From positions 1 through 60,204 of the forward strand of contig JAAURD010000003.1 of NCBI GenBank assembly GCA_012034075.1: a DNA stretch of 60,204 nt, in the 5' to 3' direction. Below are positions 44,839-53,656 of this stretch, in pieces (within the stretch, counting starts at the first letter, position 1; every line of letters begins with the position of its first letter). Both the position numbers and the translations under genes were made by a program. This stretch comes from Chloroflexaceae bacterium. GTDB lineage: Bacteria > Chloroflexota > Chloroflexia > Chloroflexales > Chloroflexaceae. A model generated the notes under the pieces. It saw only the letters and a program-made list of their open reading frames with translations, had not been told where the DNA came from and searched no databases.

Positions 44839-47800
44839 ATGTTGTTTCGTCCAGGGTCGCTGGTCGTTGTTCTAACGCTCTTCTTTTGTTGCTACCACCC
44901 AACTGGGGCATCCATTGCCCCACAGGATAATACCACCTATTATGTTTCCAGTTCTACTGGTAACGACGCCAACGATGGTCTTTCGGAAGATACCCCATTT
45001 CAAACCATTGAGCAGGTCAATCAATTAACCCTGGGGCCAGGTGATCAGGTGCGCTTTGCCTGTGGTGATACCTGGCGTGCCGAGATGCTGTACATTGAGG
45101 CATCGGGCACAGCCAGCAATCCGATAGTGTTTGGTTCCTATCCGGCCGATTGCACCGACCAGCCGATTCTCTCCGGGGCACAGCCGATTGAAGGCTGGAG
45201 CCAGGAGAGCGGCAATATCTATGTTGCCGACCTGAATAGCGGGGCTAACGTTGGTCGCTTCGCGTTTGGCATCAATCAACTCTTCCGCGCCGATGAGCGT
45301 CTGCCGCTGGGTCGCTGGCCCAACCTGGATTCCAACGATGATGGCGGCTATGCCACTATCGACGCGCAGCCGGCCGCCAACCAGATCACTGATAGCGCGT
45401 TGCCAGACGGCGATTGGAGCGGGGCGATTGCCCATATCAAGGGCATGCGTTGGTATATCCTCAACCGCCAAGTCACCAGTCAGAGTGGCAAGACACTGAC
45501 GCTCAATGCCGATGCTGGCTGCTTTGGCGATAACGAATGCGCCGGGTGGGGCTACTTTGTACAAAACCATCTGAGTACGCTGGATCAGGATGGCGAATGG
45601 TACTACGATGCGGACGCAAATCGGGTCTATCTCTTCTCAGCCAGTGGTGTTCCTACCGATATCGAAGGCTCGGTGGTGATGACCGATGACGACCGCAGCT
45701 GGGGCGGTATTGTGCTGGGTCAGGACCTGGGCGATGAGATTGCCTATGTCACCGTCGAAAACCTGAACGTCCAGCGCTGGTACCGCCATGGCATTGCCAG
45801 CCCAACCAACCTGCGTGACCGCGAAAACAGCTTTCTCACCCTGCGCAATAACACCATCAGCGATGTGGATAGCATTGGCATCAGCCTGGCAACCTGGGTC
45901 TACGATGCGCAAGATGGTCCCAGTGGCTGGCGTGGGGGCAACAATATCACCATTGCCAACAATAGCATTGATGGCGCCAACCATAAGGGCATCGATACGT
46001 ATGGGCGCGACTCACGGATCGAGGCCAACCAGATTCGCAATATCGGCCTGATCGAAAACCTCAATGCCTCTGGCATGGGCTGTGGGCTTGAGGCTGGTGA
46101 GGGTGCCTGTACCGAAGATGCCACCGGCATTCGCATTAAAATTGGCGAGGCGGATTATGCTGGTCGTGACAATGTGCTGCGGCTCAACCGCCTTGAAACG
46201 ATTGGCTACAATGGCATTGATATCTTTGGCTATGGCAATACCGTCGAACAAAATTATATCTATCAGGCCTGTTATGCCAAAGGCGATTGTGGTGCAGTAC
46301 GTACCTTCGGCCGTGACAGCCTTGCTGCTAGCAATGTCCACGATATCACCATTCGCAACAATATCATTGTTGATACCATCGGCAATACCGATGGTACAAT
46401 CGAACAGTATCGCCCGCTGTTTGGCATGGGCTTGTATATCGACAACTACTCGCGAGATGTTACGGTTTCGGGCAATACGATTATTGGCTCCACGATTGAT
46501 GGCATTCTTTACCAACGCTCAACCGGTATGATCACCGACAACACGCTCTACAACAACAATGCAGGCACGATGGGGCGCGGTCAGGTGAACCTCTCGCAAG
46601 ATGTGACCGAGGTCAGCCAGATGAGCGGTAATATTCTTTACGGCAACAATGTCACCGATCAGTTTACCTTTGCACGTACCCTGATCGTCGGTCAACTGTC
46701 AAACCTGGTCGCTTCAGATAATAACCGTTTTTTCCAGCCCTACCGCGCCGATCATATTGCTGCCGATGGCAACAAAACCCTGGCGGAATGGCAAGCATTC
46801 AGTGGCATCGACGCCAATTCGGACGAAGCCTGGTTTACACAAGAGGTGGGCGAAGAACCGCTCTCAGAGATCTTCTATAACGCGACCAGTGCAGCAACCG
46901 AAGTCGATCTGGGCCAGCAGGCGTACATCGACCTGGATCAGAACCAGGTGAGTGGCAGTATCACGCTTCAGCCCTTTACTTCGATCATTCTGATCCGTTC
47001 GGGTGAAGCGCCCCCACCAATCAGTGTCGATGCGGGTGACGATCAAACGGTCTTCCCCGGCGACACCATCACGCTGACAGGCACCGCCGAAGGTGCCACC
47101 CAGGTTGCCTGGCGCCAACTGAGCGGGGAAAGCGTTACCCTCGATCCCGACGATGCACTGACCACAACGTTTGTGGCGCCAGAGACGGAGGGCACGCTGA
47201 CCTTTGAACTGAGTGGAAGCAACGACAGCGGTAGCACCGTGACCGATACGGTGGATGTTATTGTGCAGGCAATCAGTGTTGCGGCCGGGCCAGATCAGCG
47301 CGTGCTCTACGGCGATGAAGTAACCCTGGAGGGCAGCGGCATGGGTATCAGCGCGTTTCGCTGGGAGCAGACGGGCGGTGTTACGGTGAGCCTCGACACA
47401 CCGAATCAAGCCCGCACAACGCTCACGGCACCGCTGACCAGCACCGTGTTGACGCTGCAACTGACCGGTCTGACTGCCAGTGGCAATCTATCGGGTACCG
47501 ACAGCGTCGATATCCGCGTCAAAGCAGTGATTGCCAGTGCCAATGCCGATACGCTCAATGCCCAGCCGGGCGATGTGGTACAGCTCGATGGGCGCGCATC
47601 ACGGGTGTATGCGGCAGCGGGCAGCACTGCTGAAATGACCTATGCCTGGACCCAGCCGGATGGCCAGGACATTGCGCTGAGCGATACCAGCGCGGTGACA
47701 CCGACCTTTACGGTGCCGGCCACTATGCGTGTGCAGCAGCTCAATGCGTTGAGCTTTACGCTCACGGTAAGCTCTCAGCAAGAGCAGGATAGCGATGACG

Positions 47801-47859
47801 TAACGGTGCAGGTGGGTTCACCCAGCGTCTATCTGCCGCTCATCTGGCGTACAAATTAG
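44839..47859 (+). CDS. Secreted right-handed beta-helix protein with Ig/PKD-like repeats and YLPL C-terminus
   Basis: 1006 residues. A signal sequence (1 to about 25) precedes YYVSSSTGNDANDGLSEDTP, the usual opening of pectate-lyase-like/Disaggr-type helix proteins. A helix of NNTI/NN-I turns (about 300-620) follows, then three beta-sandwich repeats (about 715-990: VDAGDDQTVFPGDTITLTG, VAAGPDQRVLYGDEVTLEG and a third starting SANADTLNAQPGDVVQLDG). The C-terminus SPSVYLPLIWRTN resembles a tail common on Chloroflexota secreted proteins. It may bind or cleave polysaccharide at the cell surface; no catalytic residues can be assigned with confidence. A strong promoter is present and there is no operon partner. 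Confidence 0.82.
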   Translation: MLFRPGSLVVVLTLFFCCYHPTGASIAPQDNTTYYVSSSTGNDANDGLSEDTPFQTIEQVNQLTLGPGDQVRFACGDTWRAEMLYIEASGTASNPIVFGSYPADCTDQPILSGAQPIEGWSQESGNIYVADLNSGANVGRFAFGINQLFRADERLPLGRWPNLDSNDDGGYATIDAQPAANQITDSALPDGDWSGAIAHIKGMRWYILNRQVTSQSGKTLTLNADAGCFGDNECAGWGYFVQNHLSTLDQDGEWYYDADANRVYLFSASGVPTDIEGSVVMTDDDRSWGGIVLGQDLGDEIAYVTVENLNVQRWYRHGIASPTNLRDRENSFLTLRNNTISDVDSIGISLATWVYDAQDGPSGWRGGNNITIANNSIDGANHKGIDTYGRDSRIEANQIRNIGLIENLNASGMGCGLEAGEGACTEDATGIRIKIGEADYAGRDNVLRLNRLETIGYNGIDIFGYGNTVEQNYIYQACYAKGDCGAVRTFGRDSLAASNVHDITIRNNIIVDTIGNTDGTIEQYRPLFGMGLYIDNYSRDVTVSGNTIIGSTIDGILYQRSTGMITDNTLYNNNAGTMGRGQVNLSQDVTEVSQMSGNILYGNNVTDQFTFARTLIVGQLSNLVASDNNRFFQPYRADHIAADGNKTLAEWQAFSGIDANSDEAWFTQEVGEEPLSEIFYNATSAATEVDLGQQAYIDLDQNQVSGSITLQPFTSIILIRSGEAPPPISVDAGDDQTVFPGDTITLTGTAEGATQVAWRQLSGESVTLDPDDALTTTFVAPETEGTLTFELSGSNDSGSTVTDTVDVIVQAISVAAGPDQRVLYGDEVTLEGSGMGISAFRWEQTGGVTVSLDTPNQARTTLTAPLTSTVLTLQLTGLTASGNLSGTDSVDIRVKAVIASANADTLNAQPGDVVQLDGRASRVYAAAGSTAEMTYAWTQPDGQDIALSDTSAVTPTFTVPATMRVQQLNALSFTLTVSSQQEQDSDDVTVQVGSPSVYLPLIWRTN

Positions 47860-48222
47860 TGGTCTGACCGGCTTGATATGACGCGTAGCGCCTACGGCTC
47901 GGGGTTGAGCACTGAAATCTATCGGAACGCACGAGACGAGTAGGGACGGCTTGTAGCTTGCCATAGGCAGTGCTTATCCAAAACATCTATAGCGGCGCTG
48001 TACGCAGCGCCGCGCACCACACCAGTGTGCAGGGAGAGTAAAAACAGATGAACAGCACACAAGTTGCCATCAGCATGAGCATCAGTTTGCATGATAAAGA
48101 TAAAAATCTGGTATACTGCCAGTCAAAGACATGTTCAAAGCCTGTGCATCAGCGATTCAATCGATTGATAGCATAGAGCTATGGACCTGAAAAACGTCAG
48201 ATGAGAAAAGAAAGGTATTGCT
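47860..48222. other. 363-base gap with a small hairpin and a possible promoter for the Mrp gene
   Basis: GCGGCGCTG-TACG-CAGCGCCGC (47992-48013) is a 9-bp stem. TTGCAT (48087) and TATACT (48112-48117), 19 bases apart, form a weak promoter candidate for the Mrp gene. Otherwise I see only decayed repeat sequence, such as GGCTTGTAGC and GCGTAGCGCCTACG. Confidence 0.45.
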
Positions 48223-49305
48223 ATGACCAATATTACGGAAGAACAGATTATTGATGCGCTGCGCACCGTGCAAGAACCCGAACTGGGTGGCGACCTGGTG
48301 AGCCGCAACATGATAAAAAACGTGCAGGTAGCGCAAGGACGGGTCGATTTTACCATCGAACTAACCACGCCCGCCTGTCCGCTCAAAGATCAAATCGGGT
48401 CTGAAGCCGAAGCAGCCGTGCGAACGGTGCCGGGTGTCACCGAAGTAACCGTCAACTTCACCGCCAACGTGCGGCCGCATGGCGGCATTCCCGAACAGGC
48501 GGCCATTCCCGGCGTTGCCAATGTGATTGCCGTCGCTGCTGGCAAGGGCGGTGTGGGCAAATCCACGGTAGCCGCCAACCTCGCCGTTGCCCTGGCGCAA
48601 GAGGGCGCACGCGTGGGCCTGCTCGATGCGGATGTCTTTGGCCCGTCAGCGCCGATCATTCTGGGCATCAATGGTCAGCCCCAGGCGTATGAAAACAAGC
48701 AGGGCCAACCGATGATGATCCCCCTGGAAGCCTACGGTATCAAGATTATGTCGGTCGGGTTTCTGATCAACGAAGCCCAGCCGGTGATCTGGCGTGGCCC
48801 AATGGCATCGCAGCTCTTGCGCCAGTTTCTCTACAATGTCGATTGGGATCCGTTAGACTACCTCATTGTCGATATGCCGCCCGGCACCGGCGATATTGCC
48901 CTGACCCTGGCCCAGGCCCTGCCTCTCACGGGAGCGTTGATGGTCACCACACCCCAGGCAGTTGCTACCGCCGATGTGGTGAAAGCCATGCAGATGTTTC
49001 TGCGGGTTGAAGTACCGCTGATTGGGATGGTCGAAAATATGGCCTATTTCATCGCCCCCGATACGGGTACCCGCTATGATATTTTTGGTACGGGTGGTGC
49101 GCTCGCCCTGGCCGAACAGGCCGGTATCCCCCTGCTGGGGCAGATACCGATTGGCATGACCGTGCGCGAAGGCGGTGATCGAGGTCGCCCCGCCGTGACG
49201 CTGGATGCTCACGATGCCTATGCTGAGGTCTTCCGTGAGATTGCAAGGCAATTCGCCGCACGCATCAGTGTGATGGCCTATGCCCGTGATGGCAATGGCG
49301 CATAG
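48223..49305 (+). CDS. Mrp/ApbC-type P-loop Fe-S cluster carrier ATPase
   Basis: 360 residues. An N-terminal MIP18/DUF59 domain (1-85, EEQIIDALRTVQEPELGGDLVS) precedes the deviant Walker A GKGGVGKST, DADVFGPSAP and DMPPGTGD. These proteins carry or insert Fe-S clusters in the cytoplasm. The region where many relatives have the cluster-binding CxxC reads YFIAPDTGTRYDIFG here, with no Cys pair. AAAGG lies 8 bases upstream of the ATG. Confidence 0.92.
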   Translation: MTNITEEQIIDALRTVQEPELGGDLVSRNMIKNVQVAQGRVDFTIELTTPACPLKDQIGSEAEAAVRTVPGVTEVTVNFTANVRPHGGIPEQAAIPGVANVIAVAAGKGGVGKSTVAANLAVALAQEGARVGLLDADVFGPSAPIILGINGQPQAYENKQGQPMMIPLEAYGIKIMSVGFLINEAQPVIWRGPMASQLLRQFLYNVDWDPLDYLIVDMPPGTGDIALTLAQALPLTGALMVTTPQAVATADVVKAMQMFLRVEVPLIGMVENMAYFIAPDTGTRYDIFGTGGALALAEQAGIPLLGQIPIGMTVREGGDRGRPAVTLDAHDAYAEVFREIARQFAARISVMAYARDGNGA

Positions 49306-49363
49306 GTTATCCGATGCAGTGAGCGATTGCACTGCTCGTTGCATTTGTTGTGTGGTTGAAAAC

Positions 49364-49392
49364 TTGACGATACGCCTGCTACCCTCTAAACT
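49364..49392 (+). promoter_or_regulatory. Predicted promoter of the hydrolase/acyl-CoA synthetase pair
   Basis: TTGACG (49364-49369), 17-base spacer, TAAACT (49387-49392), about 60 bases before the GTG at 49456. Confidence 0.55.
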
Positions 49393-49455
49393 AGAGGCAG
49401 AACAAACAGTATTGTTTCGATTCTCAGCATCAGCGTGTTTTGAGCAAGGAATAAG

Positions 49456-50259
49456 GTGAAGACAGTGCCTTACTGTACGGCCAACCAGATACAGCTCTAT
49501 TATGAATGGCATGGCCCCGAAAATGGCTTCCCGCTGGTCTTTATCAATGGCCTAACGTCTGATCGTGCCAGCTGGTTTTTTCAGCTACCAGACTTTAAGC
49601 GCGATTTTCGGGTGCTGATTTATGATTGTCGGGGACAGGGCGATTCAGATAAACCGGATGGACCGTATCCGCCCGGTCTCCATGCGGATGACCTGCAAGC
49701 ATTGCTCGATGCATTGGGCGTACCGCAGACCCACCTGTTTGGCATCTCCAACGGTGGTGTCATCGCCATGCAGCTGGCAGCACGGCAGCCGCAACGCGTG
49801 AGCCGGCTGGTGCTATGTAGCACCCTGGCACACTCCGATACATTGATTGAAGCGAAACTCGCCAGCTGGGTCGCCGCACTGGATGCTGGTGGTCCAGAGT
49901 TGCGCTTTGATGTTGCGTTGCCGTGGGTCTGGAGTGCGCCGTTTTTGAGACGCCATGCTCAGATTATGGCATCATTCCGCACACGTTCGGCACAGGCCGA
50001 TGTAAAGGGCTTGCGTGGCCTGATCCAGGGCGCCATGGCGTATGATGTGCGCGATCAGCTTTCGGCAATTGTGGCGCCAACCCTGATTCTGGTAGGCGAA
50101 GAAGATTTGCTGACCCCTGTTCCGTGCTCACGCGAACTGGCGCGTCAGATATCCGATGCCCAAATGTGTATTCTCACTGGAACGGGGCATGCGCCAACCA
50201 TTGAGCAACCGACCATTGTCAATGCCCTGGCACGGGCATTTTTGAAAGAACAGGCGTGA
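49456..50259 (+). CDS. Alpha/beta hydrolase, enol-lactonase-like
   Basis: 267 residues with the nucleophile elbow GISNGG, the acid loop LVGEEDLLTP and the catalytic His in GTGHAP. The motif set resembles 3-oxoadipate enol-lactonase-type hydrolases, but many activities share it. GTG start with AAGGA 5 bases upstream; a second GTG is three codons later. It overlaps or abuts the acyl-CoA synthetase (start 50262), suggesting joint processing of an acyl or ester substrate. Confidence 0.85.
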   Translation: MKTVPYCTANQIQLYYEWHGPENGFPLVFINGLTSDRASWFFQLPDFKRDFRVLIYDCRGQGDSDKPDGPYPPGLHADDLQALLDALGVPQTHLFGISNGGVIAMQLAARQPQRVSRLVLCSTLAHSDTLIEAKLASWVAALDAGGPELRFDVALPWVWSAPFLRRHAQIMASFRTRSAQADVKGLRGLIQGAMAYDVRDQLSAIVAPTLILVGEEDLLTPVPCSRELARQISDAQMCILTGTGHAPTIEQPTIVNALARAFLKEQA

Positions 50260-50261
50260 TC

Positions 50262-51821
50262 ATGAATCCTTTTGCGCATGGCCTGGTTGTAGACTGGCTG
50301 CAGAAACGCTCCCTGCTTTCGCCCCATCGAGTGGCACTGATCGATGCCGCGACAGGTGAGGAAATAACCTATACCCAGTGGAATGACCGCGCGAATCAAG
50401 TGGCGAATATGCTCCATCATCTGGGGCTGAGCAAAGGTGACCGGGTGGCGATTCTGGCGACCAACTGTATCGAGTATCTCGATTTGCTGTTTGCCTGTCA
50501 GAAGACCGGCATCATATTGCAATCGCTCAACTGGCGGCTGCAACCCGGTGAACTGGCCCGGCTGGTTGAGGCCGTCGAGCCACGGCTGCTGGTGTATACC
50601 CCCGATCAGGCCGAAAAAGTACGTGTTATTACCAGCCAGACCAGGATCGCCCGTTGCCTGGCTCTCGGTCCGGGCTGTATCGACCAGCACCAGTGCTGGC
50701 AAGACCTGATCGCCCACACCGCAACAACAGCACCCCGTGCCGTCCCCCTGACCATGGATGACCCCTGGGTGCTCTGTTATACCGGAGGTACCACCGGGTT
50801 GCCCAAGGCCGCCATACTTACCCACGGCACCATTACCTGGAACTCAATCAACACGATAGCCAGTTGGGGGCTAACCCCCGATAGCCGTACCTTTTTAAAT
50901 ATGCCCCTGTTTCATACCGGTGGCATCAATGTGTTTACGCTTCCGCTGGTGCATGTTGGTGGCTGCTCAATCGTATGCAAGTGCTTTGATGTTGATCAAG
51001 TCTTTGACCTGATTGAATATGGCGGCGTCAATATCTTTTTTGCCGTGCCTACCATGTTTATTGTCATGCAGCAGCACCCACGCTGGCACGACAGTGATTT
51101 TAGTCAGTGTCAAACCGTGCTCAGTGGTGGCGCCCCCTGCCCGATGCCCGTCTTTGAACGCTTTTTTGAAAAGGGCGTCGCCTTTAAAACCGGCTATGGT
51201 CTCACCGAAGCTGGCCCCAACAACTTTGCGCTGCCCGATGCCGATGTCCAGCGCAAGGCTGGCTCGGTCGGCTTCCCGCTGTTTCATGTCGATGTTGCGA
51301 TTGTCAACGATGCGGGTCAGCCGTGCCAACCCGATGAACTTGGCGAACTCCTGTTACGCGGTCCGCATGTCATCTCTGGCTACTGGAATAACCCGCCAGA
51401 CACGGCCAAAGCCATTCGTGATGGCTGGCTCCACACGGGCGATCTGGCCCGTCGTGATGCCGAAGGCTATATCTTCATTGTCGGGCGCGTCAAAGATATG
51501 ATTATCTCCGGCGGCGAAAACATCTATCCCGCCGAAGTCGAGAGCGTCATGCTTGGGCACGATGCAGTTGCCGAAGTCGCCCTGATTGGTGTGCCCGACA
51601 CCAAATGGGGCGAAGTCGGGCGGGCCATTGTTGTTTTGCGCCCTGGCATGGAGGTCAAGGCACACGAGCTGATTAGTTATACCCGCCAGCACATTGCCCA
51701 CTACAAAGTGCCGCGCTCCATCGTATTTGTCTCCTCTATTCCCAAAACTGGTGCTGGCAAGGTTGATAAACAGTCCTTGCAGCAACAATACGGCTACGAA
51801 GTGGTATTGACTGAACAGTAG
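50262..51821 (+). CDS. Acyl-CoA synthetase (AMP-forming, long/medium-chain fatty-acid-CoA ligase type)
   Basis: 519 residues of the ANL superfamily: P-loop YTGGTTGLPKAAILTH, A5 motif GYGLTEAGP, A7 GWLHTGDLARRDAEGY, A8 GRVKDMIISGGENIYP, and the catalytic Lys in KTGAGKVDKQSL. It activates a carboxylic acid to its CoA thioester through an acyl-adenylate. Chain length is not predictable. It is coupled to the upstream hydrolase (2-base gap from stop to ATG) and followed by a perfect palindrome. Confidence 0.92.
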   Translation: MNPFAHGLVVDWLQKRSLLSPHRVALIDAATGEEITYTQWNDRANQVANMLHHLGLSKGDRVAILATNCIEYLDLLFACQKTGIILQSLNWRLQPGELARLVEAVEPRLLVYTPDQAEKVRVITSQTRIARCLALGPGCIDQHQCWQDLIAHTATTAPRAVPLTMDDPWVLCYTGGTTGLPKAAILTHGTITWNSINTIASWGLTPDSRTFLNMPLFHTGGINVFTLPLVHVGGCSIVCKCFDVDQVFDLIEYGGVNIFFAVPTMFIVMQQHPRWHDSDFSQCQTVLSGGAPCPMPVFERFFEKGVAFKTGYGLTEAGPNNFALPDADVQRKAGSVGFPLFHVDVAIVNDAGQPCQPDELGELLLRGPHVISGYWNNPPDTAKAIRDGWLHTGDLARRDAEGYIFIVGRVKDMIISGGENIYPAEVESVMLGHDAVAEVALIGVPDTKWGEVGRAIVVLRPGMEVKAHELISYTRQHIAHYKVPRSIVFVSSIPKTGAGKVDKQSLQQQYGYEVVLTEQ

Positions 51822-51824
51822 TGC

Positions 51825-51878
51825 CTGTTTTGTAGGGCGCAGCACGCTGCGCCCTACAAAACAGACGGCATTTGGTAT
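51825..51878. repeat. Perfect 19-bp palindrome of the GGCGCAGC family with an ATACCAAA-type right end
   Basis: CTGTTTTGTAGGGCGCAGC (51825-51843) pairs perfectly with 51846-51864, then ACGGCATTTGGTAT. It directly follows the synthetase stop and may serve as its terminator. It looks like a minimal or truncated family member. Confidence 0.75.
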
Positions 51879-51915
51879 GAGCGCAACGTAAGAGCAGGAA
51901 GGATGATGTTACCCT

Positions 51916-52980
51916 ATGATCGGACTGCCCCACATGACCGGCATTCGTGCTCGTCATATCGATATCCCAGCCGGCGCGTTCTATCTGTTGGAGGCCGGAC
52001 AGCCGGACCGCCCGGCGATTGTGTTTGTTCATGGCAATGTCTCTTCGGCGGCCTTCTGGGAAGAGACCATGCTTGCAATGGCTGAACAGGGCTTCTGGGC
52101 ACTCGCGCCTGACCTGCGCGGCTATGGTGGTTCGCCCTCATTGCCGATTGAAGCGCGGTATGGCTTGCAACCATTGACCGATGATCTGCACGCTATCATG
52201 ACCGTGCTCAATCTGCAACGCTTTCATCTGATCGGCCACTCCATGGGCGGCATGGTCGCTATGCACTATGCCATCGACCACGCTGATTATCTGCAGAGCC
52301 TCACCTTGCTCTCCAGCGGTTCGCCCTATGGCTTTGGCGGCACCAAAGATGTTGATGGCACCCCATGCTGGCCGGATTATGCTGGTTCAGGTGGCGGTCT
52401 CGTCAACCAGGAGTTGCTCAACCGCATTATGGCTGGTGATCTCACCGCCGAAAGTCCCTTTTCGCCGCGCAACCTGCTCAAAAACTATCTCACCGTGCCG
52501 CCGTTTACCCACGCACGCGAAGATACGCTGATTGGCTGGATGCTGCGCGTGGCAACCGAACTGGGCAATTATTCGCGTGATATGACCCTATCGGCAAACT
52601 GGCCCTGGTTTGCGCCCGGTACCCATGGCATTAACAATGCGCTCAGTCCCAAATACTGCAATCTCCGTGGTATGGCCGATATCACCCCACAGCCCCCGGT
52701 CTTCTGGATCCGCGGTGAAAAAGATCATGTGGTGTCCGATCAATCGCTGGCCGATCCGGGTACTTTGGGCGCTATGGGCGTCATCCCCAACTGGCCCGGG
52801 GCCCAGGTCTTCCCATCTCAACCGATGGTCGGGCAGGTCCGTGCCATGCTAGAGCGGTACCGCAGCAATGGCGGCAGTTACACCGAACATATGATGACCA
52901 ATATCGGGCATATGCCGCATCTGGAAGACCTACCGGGGTTCTTGCAGCTATGGCTGCCATTTCTCCAACAGTGTCCCTAA
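51916..52980 (+). CDS. Alpha/beta hydrolase
   Basis: 354 residues. HGN oxyanion region (VFVHGNVSSAAFWE), PDLRGYGGS, nucleophile elbow GHSMGG, acid loop RGEKDHVVSD and His in NIGHMPHLE. An unusually long cap (about 140-260) carries no motif I can assign. The start may be ATG 51916 or the ATG six codons on (MTGIRARH). It is upstream of the translin-family gene on the same strand, with a 16-base gap. Confidence 0.85.
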   Translation: MIGLPHMTGIRARHIDIPAGAFYLLEAGQPDRPAIVFVHGNVSSAAFWEETMLAMAEQGFWALAPDLRGYGGSPSLPIEARYGLQPLTDDLHAIMTVLNLQRFHLIGHSMGGMVAMHYAIDHADYLQSLTLLSSGSPYGFGGTKDVDGTPCWPDYAGSGGGLVNQELLNRIMAGDLTAESPFSPRNLLKNYLTVPPFTHAREDTLIGWMLRVATELGNYSRDMTLSANWPWFAPGTHGINNALSPKYCNLRGMADITPQPPVFWIRGEKDHVVSDQSLADPGTLGAMGVIPNWPGAQVFPSQPMVGQVRAMLERYRSNGGSYTEHMMTNIGHMPHLEDLPGFLQLWLPFLQQCP

Positions 52981-52996
52981 AGAAACGACACCAGCA

Positions 52997-53656
52997 ATGA
53001 ACGAAACAGCCCTGACAAGCCTGGATGAACTGGTACGACCATGTATTGATCTGATAGATGCTCGCCATCAGGCACGCGAACAGGCAGTCAAAGTATCACG
53101 CACGCTGATCCAACAGTGCGCCCGTACTATTCGTGCAACCCATCGCGGAACGTTTGAGCAGGCCGCCCAGCTGCTGGCCGAAGCGGGACAGACCGCCCAA
53201 CAATTGCGTCTGGCGGTTGCGGCCTATGACGATTTGCTGGCGGCCGGCTATACCCAGGATGCCTTGAAAGAATATGTCGAAGCAGCCATGGTCTATGCCT
53301 TTCTGGTCGGCCATAGCCCGCCATCAGCAGAGCGTTTGCAGGTATCACCGGCGGCATTTCTCAATGGTCTGGCGGAAGCAGCGAGCGAACTGCGCCGCGC
53401 TATTCTCGATTGTCTGCGCCGTGATGAGATGAGCCGCAGTGAATCTCTGCTCGCCATTATGGATGAAATTTACAGCCTGCTGATCACGGTAGACTATCCC
53501 GATGCACTGACTGGTGGCTTACGCCGTAATACCGATGCACTGCGCGGGGTGCTTGAACGTACGCGCAGTGATGTCACCAATGCGCTCCGTCAAAATCGTC
53601 TGATGGCGGCATTACAGCAAACCGAGGAGCACCGTGTCAAGCCAACCACTACCTGA
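52997..53656 (+). CDS. Translin-family protein
   Basis: 219 residues, all helical. The C-terminal half has the translin pattern: GLAEAASELRRAILDCLRR, then MDEIYSLLITVDYPDALTGG and LRRNTDALRGVLERTRSDVT. Eukaryotic translin/TRAX form an RNA-cleaving octamer (C3PO), and archaeal TRAX-like homologues have RNase activity. The acidic residues in the E-LRR and MDEIY helices correspond to regions implicated there. The downstream NurA gene overlaps by 23 bases, so the two are probably made together. Bacterial examples are uncommon. Confidence 0.85.
   Translation: MNETALTSLDELVRPCIDLIDARHQAREQAVKVSRTLIQQCARTIRATHRGTFEQAAQLLAEAGQTAQQLRLAVAAYDDLLAAGYTQDALKEYVEAAMVYAFLVGHSPPSAERLQVSPAAFLNGLAEAASELRRAILDCLRRDEMSRSESLLAIMDEIYSLLITVDYPDALTGGLRRNTDALRGVLERTRSDVTNALRQNRLMAALQQTEEHRVKPTTT

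Noticed and set aside
46012-46515. 167-codon minus-strand frame opposite the beta-helix gene
   Set aside because: Shadow of the repetitive NNTI-type helix turns on the plus strand.
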